Notes: generated from the letters alone by a model not told the origin. A stretch of DNA of 64,000 nt from Legionella sp. PC1000 (GCF_014109805.1 NZ_CP059400.1:1024001-1088000), one strand, 5' to 3'. Positions 9,244 through 18,611 are shown, counted from the stretch's first letter. Translations and numbers: made by a program.

Positions 9244-9732
9244 ATGAGAATTTGGCAATCAATCGTCGCAACTTTCTTGCTGTTTCCCTTAAGTCATGCT
9301 AATTCACTTACAAGTAATATCACTGATTTTCCCCAACTCGTACAAGCTGTTGAGAGTGGTAATGATGTCCGCGCAATTATTCATTTTGATAACTGTGATG
9401 TTACAGGTCCTGAACTTTCGACCCAAGTGAAAAGAAAATTAAACGGAGCCACAACTCGATTTAATTTTACTCAGTATTTCCATGGTAAAGAAGATATTGA
9501 TGATCAGTTAATCGATACAGTAACCACGTCCATGAAAATTTTTATAAAGAAACCTACAGGGGAATTCTTAACATTCTCTGGTCGTTTAAGTGTTTTTGAA
9601 GATAATACTGCGACACTGCATGTGGATTTCTTTGATCCCGTTTTGAAAAAGCAAAAATTGGTTGTTGATTGGTTTTGCAGAATTAGTAATGGCAACGATA
9701 ATAATGGTTTAGTGTTATTCAATTTTTCGTAG
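9244..9732 (+). CDS. VirK-family secreted protein
   Basis: 162 residues with a signal peptide of about 19 residues ending SHA. The mature part matches the VirK family in its opening LVQAVESGNDVRAIIHFDNC and in the following hydrophobic strand pattern. VirK-type proteins are exported proteins linked to virulence in several Gram-negatives, but their molecular role is unclear. A strong ribosome site (GGAGGA) precedes the ATG. It is followed after 60 bp by another exported protein on the same strand, so the two may be co-transcribed. Confidence 0.75.
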   Translation: MRIWQSIVATFLLFPLSHANSLTSNITDFPQLVQAVESGNDVRAIIHFDNCDVTGPELSTQVKRKLNGATTRFNFTQYFHGKEDIDDQLIDTVTTSMKIFIKKPTGEFLTFSGRLSVFEDNTATLHVDFFDPVLKKQKLVVDWFCRISNGNDNNGLVLFNFS

Positions 9733-9792
9733 CAGGCTAGGGGCGGCCCTGAGGCATCTTCTGTAAACCTCTATTTTATTAGGGACATTCAC

Positions 9793-10539
9793 ATGGTATG
9801 GAGACGTTTCTTTTTTCTAATCGGATTTTTGTTATCTTATAGCACCATAGCTGTGGCCTTGAAGGTGGAACTCGGTGAAACAAGCCCAGCATCACCTGCA
9901 GTATTACATCAAGATGAAGCGCTCTATGTGCTTATTCATTATCAAAGTGAGCAGCCTTTGCGTTTCCAGGCCATTGGCACATATCTTGGAGCGGAGATCA
10001 AGACCAATGCCCGTATGAATCCTTCCCAAGCATACCCTGCAGGTGAAGGGCAAGCTATTGCTTGGGTATCTTATTATAAGCCCACAGAAATTGATTCAGT
10101 GAAGGTGACTGTATATAACGCTAATTGGCGGGCTTTAGAAACTAAATCCCTTTCGCTTTCAGCAACTTGGCAAGAAGATTACCGTAAGGTGGCTCATCCA
10201 AAGGCTCCCTGGGTCAATGAGCTGAATCAGCAGCAACAGGCAAGCGTCACCGCAAAGCAGCAGCCTCTTTCTACTTGGGATATTTTATTCATAAAACTTC
10301 TTTTTTGGTCCATTCCTATCTATTGGATTTTGCAGCTCCTCACGTTATGGAAATGGTCTGGTACATGGCGGAAAATCGCTTGTATTCCTCTATTTTTTAG
10401 TATTCCTTTATTGATTTATACTGTTTTTGCTCTATTTGCAGGGTCTAATTTGTGGCCGTTAATGATGCTTTTTATTACACCGGTTCTTCTATTGCTCCTC
10501 TTGATTATTATGATTATGAAAAAAATGAGCACTTCATAA
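9793..10539 (+). CDS. membrane protein with a periplasmic N-terminal domain
   Basis: 248 residues. A signal peptide of about 22 residues is followed by a 130-residue extracytoplasmic domain with beta-type sequence. Three hydrophobic helices then lie near residues 165-185, 195-215 and 218-240, ending in a short basic tail. No family is recognised. It follows the VirK-like gene by 60 bp on the same strand, so a shared transcript and an envelope role are likely. Confidence 0.65.
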   Translation: MVWRRFFFLIGFLLSYSTIAVALKVELGETSPASPAVLHQDEALYVLIHYQSEQPLRFQAIGTYLGAEIKTNARMNPSQAYPAGEGQAIAWVSYYKPTEIDSVKVTVYNANWRALETKSLSLSATWQEDYRKVAHPKAPWVNELNQQQQASVTAKQQPLSTWDILFIKLLFWSIPIYWILQLLTLWKWSGTWRKIACIPLFFSIPLLIYTVFALFAGSNLWPLMMLFITPVLLLLLLIIMIMKKMSTS

Positions 10540-10822
10540 AATCTAAAAATGCCCGGATCTATACCCGCTCTGAGCTCAATTCCCAAACTACACTTGATTT
10601 GTTAATCAATCCTTAAGCAGCATTGTTTTATACTGGTAAAAAAGTAAGGGGCGCATCAAATTCAATCCTTGAGATAAAATAAGATTCATTCTGTATTATT
10701 GAAATACAAAAAATAACATATAATTAAAATATTAACGCTGTCAGTTTTTTATATTCTCACTCACTGAATAATTAAATATTAGTGGGGGTTTGATAATACA
10801 TCAATCAAAGAGGAGAAAAGAA
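10540..10822. other. non-coding stretch
   Basis: 283 bases of AT-rich sequence upstream of the IS-interrupted gene. A ribosome site (AGGAGA, 10811-10816) marks that gene's start. No other feature is seen. Confidence 0.4.
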
Positions 10823-11990
10823 ATGGGTCGGGAAAAATTAATAAATGGTCTTGGACAAGAATCCACTTCTCTTAAAAAAATGGCACCCCCAAAAATAAGA
10901 GAAGGCGTATCTACAGCTTTTCTTCAGTCTCTTTCCACACAGGCAATGCTTGATTTGAAGAATGAGATTATAAATAAAAAAGATGATGAGAAATATATAA
11001 AGCTTACACTAGACAGCCTGTACGTAATACATACCAGACTCCTTCCACAAAGCATCTTGTCTTCTCATTATTCTTAATGTGCAATCCTTTTACTCCTTGC
11101 AGAAAAGAATAAATTGTATCCCAGACTCGTTCTGATATATTATTATACATGTAGGCAGTTCCATTAGTGTTGTTAACGATCGCAATCGAATTTCACTATA
11201 AAAACTGCCTACTTTTCAAGTAATTAAAAAAATTGGTTCACGGAACCTAGAGTATGAACGCATCAAGATAAATTTTAAGAGAGCTGCACGAGAGATAATT
11301 GAAGGGGATTTTTCTGAAAGTAAAAAAAATGAATTTGCCCAATTAACTCATCAGTATTATAGCGCTTTAACGATTTTTACTGACTGTCAGTTGCATATAG
11401 CAAAGCACTCAAACCGACTGATGACCACTGAAGAAAAGGAGTTTACGCATCTTCAAGATGACATTTCTTCATATAAAAAGAAGGTAGAAGAGGTTGCATT
11501 TGCGGTAGCAGATCACCAATTAAGGAATATCCAAAAAGGAGAGAAAGTAAGGCTTAATGAGGTCATTCCTCATATCAAAGCAGTCTACGATAAAGCATAT
11601 GAGGATGAGCATAATCCCTTTTGGCGATGGATTAAAAGTAAGTTTAAAAAGAGCGACAGAGCCAAAGAAGTTGAATTTCTAAATCAAATATCAAAACATC
11701 CCCAGTGTAGTGAATCGATTCGGCTCCAAGCAATACGTTTAGTGCATGATAAAATTATTCACGAAGAAATGTTTGGTAAAGAAGGTAAAGTTTATAAGGG
11801 TAGCAAGCTCGGTAAATTATTTGAAAGAGTTCTGGGAAAGGGCGATTTTTTTGCTGATAAAGATGGTGCGACGTTAGTTGATTTTATTAAAGAAAATAAT
11901 CTGAACGATGCAATTCCAGATGGTTTAAAGGATTATTTAGCAAAAACTGATCCTGAATATGGAAAAAGTGTTACAGTCGTAAATCAGTAA
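10823..11990 (+). pseudogene. unknown cytosolic protein gene split by an IS remnant
   Basis: The N-terminal piece begins at ATG 10823, six bases after AGGAGA, and runs to 11011. The C-terminal piece is open from 11250 to 11990. Removing 11012-11249 (IS remnant plus one copy of the target TA) joins them in frame as KLTL-EYERIKINF and gives about 309 residues, so the break is simple and recent. The protein is hydrophilic and helical, with no signal peptide and no recognised domain; an effector origin is possible but unsupported. In the broken state the first piece runs into IS sequence and stops at 11077, and the second has only non-ATG starts such as TTG 11391. Confidence 0.75.
11012..11247 (-). 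mobile_element. truncated IS5-type element (one end only)
   Basis: This stretch is identical, base for base as read, to 15811-16046, the right-hand portion of the intact IS at 15181-16046. The right inverted repeat (AATTGGTTCACGGAACC) and a flanking TA are present. The left end and most of the transposase gene are gone. The host sequence to the left also ends in TA, so the loss seems to be internal to the IS. Confidence 0.85.
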
Positions 11991-12019
11991 TAATCCTAGA
12001 TCAAACAATCTATCAATAT

Positions 12020-12060
12020 TAAAGCATCTCTTATGCAAATATCGAATAAAAGATGCTTTA
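12020..12060 (+). terminator. long-stem hairpin after the split gene
   Basis: 10-bp inverted repeat TAAAGCATCT/AGATGCTTTA with a 21-base loop, 30 bp after the stop at 11990. No strong T-run follows on the plus strand, so its terminator role is likely but not certain. Confidence 0.5.
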
Positions 12061-12191
12061 AAATTCGAACTACAAAATAAACGAGCTTACAAGCACAGGA
12101 AATCTGACTTTATTTTAAAAATATTGTCTATAATATGATTTGTTTGTCCGTTTATATTTCCTAAAAAATTTATCTAACAAGGGAGAAGATC

Positions 12192-12503
12192 ATGAAAGGA
12201 ATAATGAAAATGATTGTTTTAAGCAGTATGTTTGTGGTATCAAGCCATGTAATGGCGGATAACGCTACTTCTACTCCAGCAAATACGACAACTGCCACCC
12301 AACCCGCAGCAAATACGCATCCAGGCATGTGGATATGTACTACCAATGCGAGCAGTCCAACTTCAGGTTCACCTGATGAGCAGGCTGATGAACAAATGTC
12401 TAAACATGCAGCCAGTGGAAGTTCTGCTTTTGATTTTGCTTTAAAAAATTGTCGTGACTGCACAAAAATTACCTGTGAATTGCAAACAAAACCTACAGAA
12501 TAA
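12192..12503 (+). CDS. small Thr/Ala-rich secreted protein
   Basis: 103 residues. A signal peptide of about 22 residues ends MA before Asp-Asn. The mature protein starts with a Thr/Ala/Pro-rich linker and contains four Cys (one in WICTTN, three in the NCRDCTKITCEL segment) that could form disulfides in the periplasm or outside the cell. No family is recognised. A GGGAGA ribosome site lies just upstream, and a strong intrinsic terminator follows at 12520, so it is a stand-alone transcript. Confidence 0.7.
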   Translation: MKGIMKMIVLSSMFVVSSHVMADNATSTPANTTTATQPAANTHPGMWICTTNASSPTSGSPDEQADEQMSKHAASGSSAFDFALKNCRDCTKITCELQTKPTE

Positions 12504-12519
12504 GGTAATCATTTACTCA

Positions 12520-12548
12520 ACCCGGTGCTATGTTGCACCGGGTTTTTC
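12520..12548 (+). terminator. intrinsic terminator
   Basis: 8-bp GC-rich stem CCCGGTGC/GCACCGGG with a 6-base loop followed by TTTTTC. A clear Rho-independent terminator for the small secreted protein gene. Confidence 0.9.
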
Positions 12549-12804
12549 TTGCGACAAAAATTTGTGACAGTAGCGATATTATGAAATAAATCAGAGTTAT
12601 AGCAAAAATTATCCTCATCATGATTAATGCCCATTTCCCTTAGTGTTTATAAGCAAAATCCTCAATTGCGTAAAGAATACCTGGAAATTAAGATAAATCA
12701 TCCTTGCTTTATGGTCATTTGAAGTGCTTGAAGTCGTTTCATCAAGTGCATCTTCAACTAAGAAATATTAGGTTCTGAACTGCAATAATAAAGGAATAAT
12801 GACA

Positions 12805-13011
12805 ATGCCAGAGAAGATAAACGGAACTGTAAAATGGTTTAACGAACGCAAGGGCTTTGGATTTATCCAAAGTAATGGCCAGGATTATTTTGTACATTTC
12901 AGTTCCATTCAAGGTAGTGGCTTTAAGACTCTCAAAGAAGGTGAGTCCGTTTTATTTAAGCAAGGAAAAGGGCAAAAAGGTCTCTTAGCAGAAGATGTTC
13001 AAGTGGTTTAA
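12805..13011 (+). CDS. cold-shock domain protein (CspA family)
   Basis: 68 residues from the ATG at 12805. The ORF opens at 12799, but the AAGGA site (12791-12795) is only three bases from that ATG and nine from the second, so the second is preferred. KGFGFI and DYFVHF are the RNP1 and RNP2 motifs of the single-strand nucleic-acid-binding OB fold. The family unwinds mRNA and acts as a chaperone at low temperature or in stationary phase. A leader of up to about 255 bases separates it from the previous terminator, which would suit the structured 5' UTR of cold-shock mRNAs. Confidence 0.93.
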   Translation: MPEKINGTVKWFNERKGFGFIQSNGQDYFVHFSSIQGSGFKTLKEGESVLFKQGKGQKGLLAEDVQVV

Positions 13012-13065
13012 GCTCATGGATGTGAGTAAGTTCGTGTTATTTGATAGTTAATGATTACCCACTCG

Positions 13066-13091
13066 AATTCCGCGGATTAGTCCGTGGAATT
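13066..13091. terminator. hairpin between convergent genes
   Basis: Stem AATTCCGCGGA/TCCGTGGAATT (one wobble) with a 4-base loop, between the cold-shock gene and the oppositely transcribed host-attachment gene. It can serve both strands; T-runs are short. Confidence 0.6.
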
Positions 13092-13110
13092 TCTCATATT
13101 TGTAGTCACA

Positions 13111-13563
13111 TTACATTGGCAAATGTTCTCGCAGAAAATCAGATAATTTTTGCTCTGATAAATGAATCACGTCATTCTTAATATTATAAGTTATCAAATT
13201 ATTGATATGTTTGTTTGTATGCTGTAATAAAAGCCCATTCATATGCGGTGGTGCAACGATAATGAGTCGGTCATAATCGTGATTATTTCTACCATTATCC
13301 AGTTCTTCTGCGATTTTTCTTGCAAAATCATCGTTCTCTATTTCTTTTGGATCGGATTGTTGTGTATACGTTCCTTGAGTAGTGGTTCCGGTGTTGAAGC
13401 GACCTGCTTTACCTGATGTCATCTCAATATCTCTAAGCTTACCTTCAGGATGGAGAAATTCTTTGACCAATGAAAATTGATAAGGTTTGGTGGTCGATTT
13501 ATAGATTCTGCAAGTGCTTGTGTCTGCAGTCAGAATCCATGTTGTATGTTGATCAATTTTCAT
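13111..13563 (-). CDS. host-attachment family protein
   Basis: About 150 residues of the family annotated as protein required for attachment to host cells, which shares an eRF1-like fold. Seen are WILTADTSTCRIY at the start, the conserved GRFN glycine region in the middle, DDFARKIAEELD and LIIVAPPHMNGLLL. An ATG at 13563 lies seven bases from AAGGA and is preferred to the GTG at 13566. The name comes from a plant-bacteria study; the biochemical role is unknown. It lies 44 bp downstream of a 55-codon gene on the same strand, a likely small operon. Confidence 0.8.
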   Translation of the reverse strand: MKIDQHTTWILTADTSTCRIYKSTTKPYQFSLVKEFLHPEGKLRDIEMTSGKAGRFNTGTTTQGTYTQQSDPKEIENDDFARKIAEELDNGRNNHDYDRLIIVAPPHMNGLLLQHTNKHINNLITYNIKNDVIHLSEQKLSDFLREHLPM

Positions 13564-13607
13564 CACGATATCCTTATTATGAGTAGTGGAAACTTTAATA
13601 TTTATAA

Positions 13608-13775
13608 CTAAATCGATGAGGCAAGAGTTTCTACTTCATTTTCTTCCTTCAAATGGGCATCAAGCTTCGGGGAAAATTCATTTTTCAGTGCATATTTTTT
13701 TAACAGATGCAATACAATTCCATCTATTTGTTCGTCTATTTCTTTAAACAACGGCTCTATGTTTTTATTATCCAT
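13608..13775 (-). CDS. small acidic hypothetical protein
   Basis: 55 codons from ATG 13775, which has GGAG five bases upstream. The longer in-frame start at 13844 lacks a good site and is not chosen. The peptide MDNKNIEPLFKEIDEQ... is charged, helical and soluble. No family recognised. It precedes the host-attachment gene on the same strand. Confidence 0.5.
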   Translation of the reverse strand: MDNKNIEPLFKEIDEQIDGIVLHLLKKYALKNEFSPKLDAHLKEENEVETLASSI

Positions 13776-14053
13776 AATAACTCCATTCATTAGATTGCTC
13801 TCAATGCCTTCATCGAGATGGGAAGTATGTCTGGCTACTGACAATTCGCTAGATTTGTCAACAAACCCTGGCAGAACCTGTTTTCTAAATGTAAATAGCT
13901 CCTAGTTTTCCTGAAAAAGAGTTGACTGAATTTCTAATCAGAAATGGGCAATTTTAATTTCTATATACTTTTTTTAACAATCGTGGTCTTACTTATAAAA
14001 ACTAAGGAAAATAGGGATGCATTGATTTTCCAATTTCCTGAGTGGAAAAGCAC

Positions 14054-14575
14054 CTATCTTATTGCTCCTCTAATACCTATGACCACAGAATTTTTATCCA
14101 ATTTGACAGCTTTTACTTTCATATACATACCCGCTTCAAAATGACCCGGTAGATTACAGGCGAATACAACATCATGCTTTGGATTTGATTTAAATTGCCA
14201 AGTCAATGTTTTCGTTTCACCAGGATTAATTGTGATGGTATTACCCTCCTCATGCACCATACTTGGCATGGCACGCATCATTTTTTGATGTTCTTTTTGT
14301 TCTTTTTCATCACCTATAGAAAACTCATGAACTACTTTCCCTCTATTGGTCACTTTAAATGTTATAATTTCACCATCATGAAATTTGGGGGGTTGTAAAA
14401 AATTAAATCGCATATCATCTGAAGCAGTCACTTTAATTGTTTTGGTGGTTTTTGTTGCCTTCACTGGACTTCCTATGGAACTTGCTTCGTGGTGAGAATG
14501 GGCAAATGTTGAATTGATAAAAATTCCTGAAAAAAAGCCGGTCAAAATAATTGTTCTTGACAATCTAGTTAACAT
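14054..14575 (-). CDS. periplasmic cupredoxin-domain protein
   Basis: 173 residues. Signal peptide of 25 residues (ends STFA), then a His-containing linker (HSHHE) and a plastocyanin-like fold. The type 1 copper ligands are all visible: His83 (VVHEF), Cys140, His145 and Met150 (ACNLPGHFEAGM). Proteins of this kind carry electrons or sequester copper in the periplasm. A roughly 20-residue charged insert (90-109) with several Met and His may add a second metal site. It stands alone with no copper gene adjacent; metal efflux and Cu-ATPase genes lie elsewhere in the window. Confidence 0.85.
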   Translation of the reverse strand: MLTRLSRTIILTGFFSGIFINSTFAHSHHEASSIGSPVKATKTTKTIKVTASDDMRFNFLQPPKFHDGEIITFKVTNRGKVVHEFSIGDEKEQKEHQKMMRAMPSMVHEEGNTITINPGETKTLTWQFKSNPKHDVVFACNLPGHFEAGMYMKVKAVKLDKNSVVIGIRGAIR

Positions 14576-15180
14576 ATTTGAAATCCTATTTTAATAATAA
14601 GTGCTCAGGCCCTAATCAGAGAAACGAGTAAACAATCACAGGGAGCTGGGCTATTATGTGCACATGGAGTAATCGTATGGGTGATTCTAAATGATCTTAA
14701 TGTTTCATTGCACCCGGCTGCTTTGGTAAAGTACAAATAAACCAGGCGCCTGTGCCATCGTGATTCTGCACATAAAGTTTGCCGCCATGAGCTTCAATGA
14801 GGTTTCTACAAATAGTAAGCCCCAAGCCAGTTCCTTGAGCTTTAGTCGTAAAATAAGAGTGTAAAATTTTATCTTTGTGCTCAGGAATGATGCCTGGCCC
14901 ATTGTCACGGAAATGAATCTCAATGCATTCATCTTTATTCTTTGTTTGAATGGTTAGTTCAGGGACTTGGTTTATATTCTCTTGCATTGCTTCAATGCTA
15001 TTTCGAATTAAGTTGATAATAATTTGCATTATTTGAATTCTATCAATATCTAATTGAGGGAGCTCCTCTTCTAAAATTAAATTAATCTTTAAGTTTGATT
15101 TATTATTTTAAAATAAAATTCTTGATCTAAAGTAGCTATCGCATCAGAAACATTTTGTAATAAATTGGTAACCGTCTCTA

Positions 15181-16046
15181 GGTTCCGTGAACCAATTTTC
15201 TAGCGCATCCATATAAGCGCTCCGGCCAAATGTAAGAACCCGGAAAAAGCGGTCGTTGTTTTATCAAAACGAGAAAAAACACGCCGAAAGTGTTTGATTT
15301 TGGAGAAAAAAGCTTCAACTAAAAACCGCTCTTTGTACTGCTCTTTATCGATTTTTCTTGGGTTCTTCGCATTCTTTTTTGACGGAATGGTTGCAATACA
15401 GCCTTGACTCTCCAGTGTGTCAACAAGTGCCTGTGAATCATATCCTTTATCTGCAAGAACTATCGTGTCACGCTGCTCCTTCAATAGCTCTGCTGCTTGA
15501 GTAATATCGTTTCGATGTCCCCCGGTCAGGATAAACTTAATCGGATTCCCCAGTCCATCCACCAAAGCGTGAATTTTAGTGGTAAAACCTCCTTTACTGC
15601 GCCCCAATGCCTGAGCATCATTCCCTTCCTTGTCGTAACCAGATGCACACGCATGCGCGCGCACTATGGTGGCATCAATCATGACGGCTTGATCATCAAC
15701 ATCGCTAACTGAAGACATTAAGCCAGTCCAAATGCCGCGATCTGACCACATTTTATATCGCTTGTGAATTTTACGCCAATGTCCGTAATAGGGCGGGAGC
15801 AGGCGCCATTGACAGCCTGTACGTAATACATACCAGACTCCTTCCACAAAGCATCTTGTCTTCTCATTATTCTTAATGTGCAATCCTTTTACTCCTTGCA
15901 GAAAAGAATAAATTGTATCCCAGACTCGTTCTGATATATTATTATACATGTAGGCAGTTCCATTAGTGTTGTTAACGATCGCAATCGAATTTCACTATAA
16001 AAACTGCCTACTTTTCAAGTAATTAAAAAAATTGGTTCACGGAACC
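15181..16046 (-). mobile_element. intact IS5-family element, 866 bp
   Basis: Bounded by perfect 19-bp inverted repeats GGTTCCGTGAACCAATTTT and flanked by a duplicated TA (15179-15180 and 16047-16048). It encodes one uninterrupted DDE transposase. Size, ends, TA target and protein fit the IS427 group of IS5, although members of that group often need a frameshift to make the enzyme. It interrupts a histidine kinase gene. A truncated copy in the same orientation is at 11012-11247. Confidence 0.9.
15200..15949 (-). CDS. IS5-family DDE transposase
   Basis: 249 residues in a single frame. The DDE residues are visible in MIDATIVRAH, VLADKGYD and ERFLVEAFFSKIKHFRR, the last containing the E with its R and K spacing. 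The N-terminal YVLRTGCQWRLLPPYYG is the conserved DNA-binding half of IS427-group enzymes. It fills nearly the whole element, and nothing suggests it is inactive. Confidence 0.93.
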   Translation of the reverse strand: MYNNISERVWDTIYSFLQGVKGLHIKNNEKTRCFVEGVWYVLRTGCQWRLLPPYYGHWRKIHKRYKMWSDRGIWTGLMSSVSDVDDQAVMIDATIVRAHACASGYDKEGNDAQALGRSKGGFTTKIHALVDGLGNPIKFILTGGHRNDITQAAELLKEQRDTIVLADKGYDSQALVDTLESQGCIATIPSKKNAKNPRKIDKEQYKERFLVEAFFSKIKHFRRVFSRFDKTTTAFSGFLHLAGALIWMR

Positions 16047-16590
16047 TAATGATTGATTTAATTGAATTTGCTGTGATTCTAATTGACGCACATAAGTTAA
16101 GTCCCTAAGAAGCAGCAGTATTAATTTATCTTTGGTAAAGAGACATTCAATCTTTATATATTTCCGTGTTCCACCTTTTACTAATAATTCCAATTCACAA
16201 TCTTGTTTCACTACTTTCTCGATGAGATCGTGAATGCATTTTTTAAGCGTATTGTATTGAAAAGTACTAATGAAGTTAAAGAAATTTTTATTAATCAATT
16301 CATTACGTTCATAACTCATTAATAAGGAGCTTTGAAAGGTTACAGCTTGTATTGAATAATTTTTATCAATAGTTAAAAAAGCAGAGGAATTAAAATCATA
16401 AAATTCAGTCAATTGATTTTTTAATTCCTCAATTTCTATATTAAGAAAATTAATCTCCTCTTCTTTTTCATTTAACCTATTTTTTTTGAATAAGAGTCGT
16501 TCATGTAATTTTTTAATTTCCTCATGTATTTGGAACGATGATTCTTTAATGACTTTTGAATTCATTTCATTTACTTCCAGTTAATTGAAA

Positions 16591-16984
16591 TTAAAAAGTG
16601 TTTACCAAAAATTGTTTTTTCTTGAGATGAATATCCTTAATTAACAAACTATGCCCATTATTCTGGGTCCACATTTTGCTTATCATTAAGAACTTATAAT
16701 GAATCTTTTTAAACAGTATTAATAATTCAGAATCCAAAACTTTTTGAACAGTTATTTTATAAGTAGATTCATTGTCAGCTTCGAGCTCTTCTTGAGAATA
16801 ATTTTTCTTGCTTGTTAAGAAAATCCTCCAAGAAATGCTTTAACTTGTTTCTATCTAATTTTAGGTTTGATTTAAAAATATTATTGGTAATAATGCTTTC
16901 TTTATTTTCATTAAATTGTTTCGTTAAGCAATTATTTGTTATGAATAAACAATACTCGCTTCTTTTAAGATGTTTAACTATATA
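16591..16984 (-). pseudogene. degenerate ORF upstream of the broken kinase
   Basis: Two overlapping minus-strand frames without a start codon give a protein-like sequence. The first reads ...FKSNLKLDRNKLKHFLEDF and stops near 16780. The second continues ...QEELEADNESTYKITVQKV... to a stop at 16591, only 25 bp before the kinase ATG. A single indel near 16790-16800 would join them. No family is recognised. Its position suggests it was the gene upstream of the kinase in the same operon, now decayed. Low certainty. Confidence 0.35.
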
Positions 16985-17476
16985 CCAAATTTATTAATTC
17001 AAATATAGGGTAAACCCGTAATTCAGCGCGTGTATTTCATAATGGTGTTTTTTAAAAAAAGTTCGTACAGTTACTCTTGAAAAGGGAGTTGAGTTGTTAC
17101 AAATGTGCATAAATATGCTGAATCAACATTTTTAGATTTTTGCTAAGTTATTATTCCGTTGCCAAGTTACTCTATAACCTAAATGTAGCGACTTGTTTTA
17201 TCTTTGATAAAGATGCTGAGCAAGTCGCAACTCTTCGGAAAAAATAGATTTTTCAATGCAATTAAAACAATGAACCCGATTTAAATGATCTACGTTCACT
17301 TTTTTCTGGTGATGTTATTATGTGGGGCACTGGTATTCACGGGTATCGAAAAGGTGTCTTGCAAATCGAGGAATAATTTTTGTGGGATTGGAAACAATAT
17401 GATGACCCGTAATAAATCAAAGAAAATTGTTGATGATGTGTTAACTAATGAAACAAAGAGATACGATAAGCTTTAC
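16985..17476. other. non-coding stretch
   Basis: About 490 AT-rich bases. A 72-codon plus-strand frame (17285-17503) overlaps the receiver gene and lacks a ribosome site, so it is not called. No repeat or RNA gene seen. Confidence 0.4.
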
Positions 17477-17857
17477 TCAGGTACATTTACTATATTTATT
17501 TAGAATTTGAAACACATCATTTAAATCGAAAGGTTTGGACAAAAAAGTTTCATGCGGCATTTTTTCCATTTTTTCCAAATTCGTTTTAGCAGAAGTAATA
17601 ATTGTGGGGATATTTCTTATCCGTTGAGATGTTTTTTTTCTTTCCCGGAATTCAAAACCATCCAGTACGGGCATCATGAGATCCAAAAAAATAATTGCCG
17701 GCAGGGGATCTTTTTCAAGCATATTTAATGCCTCTTGGCCATCTCTAACCGTCACTGTCATATACCCTGCATAGTCTAAAGCCCAAACTAAAGCTTCACT
17801 TACAGCATTGTTATCTTCGATTAATAAAATAAATTGCTCTTTCTTATCTAGTTCCAT
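17477..17857 (-). CDS. single-domain response regulator (CheY-like)
   Basis: 126 residues, receiver domain only. Acidic pair Glu14-Asp15, phosphoacceptor Asp59 (FLDLMMPVLDG), switch Thr/Ser in TIITSA and the conserved Lys in FLSKPFD are all present, so it should be phosphorylatable. Without an output domain it would act by protein contact or as a phosphate relay. It lies in the same orientation as, and between, the broken kinase and the FixJ-like regulator, so its cognate kinase may be one of these damaged ones. Confidence 0.9.
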   Translation of the reverse strand: MELDKKEQFILLIEDNNAVSEALVWALDYAGYMTVTVRDGQEALNMLEKDPLPAIIFLDLMMPVLDGFEFRERKKTSQRIRNIPTIITSAKTNLEKMEKMPHETFLSKPFDLNDVFQILNKYSKCT

Positions 17858-17991
17858 GGAATCAATTAGCAGTAAGTAAAAAATTCATTTGCCCCGGTTT
17901 CAACGAATCCCCGTTTTTCTATGTCGTGTAAGTTTGATTAATTCCTGCTGCCTATCGAGCGAATGCGATCCTTACACAAAATCAAACTGAT

Positions 17992-18606
17992 TCATTCTGT
18001 AGAATCAATGACTCCGGTATAAATTAGATTAATCTTTATAAGCTCAGCTAAAGATTTTGTCTCCATTTTTCTCATGACATTAGCACGGTGAACTTCCACT
18101 GTCGATAAGGATATATTAAGGTCATAAGCGATCTGTTTATTTAATTTACCATTAACCACCAAATCCATAACCTGTTTTTCACGTCGGGTCAAACTATCTA
18201 TTCGTTCATGAACATTAGACTGGGAGATTATAGTATTATTATTTTTTTTAAGGCATTTTTGTGTGGCTTCTAATAAATTTTGATGATTAACGGGCTTAAG
18301 AATGAAATCCTCGGCTCCAGCTTTCATAGCTCGTATGGCCATTGAAATATCACCATAACCTGTGATTACGATTACTGGTAATTTATTTGGTGAGGAATTT
18401 AATTGCTCCAATAACTCTAAGCCACTCATTATAGGCATGCGTACATCAATGATTAAACATCCTGGTTGATTAGTGTAACTATCAAGAAAATCCCCGGCGT
18501 TTTCATAGGTTTGAACTTGAAGATTGATTGACTCAAATAACCACCGGAATGATTTGCATATTTCGGGATCATCATCAACAACAAAAACAGTTTTATTAAA
18601 CGGCAT
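17992..18606 (-). CDS. FixJ/NarL-type response regulator
   Basis: 204 residues from ATG 18606, five bases past the stop of the upstream kinase; an AAGG eight bases upstream supports it over the longer frame from 18645, which would overlap the kinase. The receiver has DDD (11-13), phosphoacceptor Asp54 (IIDVRMPIMSG) and Lys in FILKPVN. The LuxR-type helix-turn-helix is LTRREKQVMDLVVNGKLNKQ with STVEVHRANVMRKM. Highly FixJ-like. It is paired with the truncated kinase just upstream. Confidence 0.93.
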   Translation of the reverse strand: MPFNKTVFVVDDDPEICKSFRWLFESINLQVQTYENAGDFLDSYTNQPGCLIIDVRMPIMSGLELLEQLNSSPNKLPVIVITGYGDISMAIRAMKAGAEDFILKPVNHQNLLEATQKCLKKNNNTIISQSNVHERIDSLTRREKQVMDLVVNGKLNKQIAYDLNISLSTVEVHRANVMRKMETKSLAELIKINLIYTGVIDSTE

Positions 18607-18611
18607 ATCCT

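Larger units (their letters stand above)
14697..16565 (-). pseudogene. sensor histidine kinase broken by IS and frameshift
   Basis: The N-terminal piece (16565 to about 16049) encodes a coiled coil then a PAS domain (FNSSAFLTIDKNYSI). The C-terminal piece (about 15110 to 14697) encodes the ATP-binding domain with N-box NLIRNSIEAM, FRDNGPGI and GTGLGLTICR. An intact IS sits between them. After removing IS plus one TA the frame continues as NQSL-ETVTNLLQNV but meets TAA at 15089-15091, while the N-box frame lies in another phase, so there is also a small indel. No phosphoacceptor-His box is recognisable between PAS and N-box, suggesting further decay or a deletion. Confidence 0.8.

Noticed and set aside
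12170..12463. 97-codon ORF antisense to the small secreted protein
   Set aside because: Shadow of a gene with signal peptide, ribosome site and terminator on the plus strand.
16812..16997. 61-codon plus-strand ORF
   Set aside because: AT-rich antisense of the degenerate minus-strand ORF; no start signal.
17285..17503. 72-codon plus-strand ORF
   Set aside because: No ribosome site, overlaps the 3' end of the receiver gene on the other strand, and the sequence is not protein-like after residue 30.
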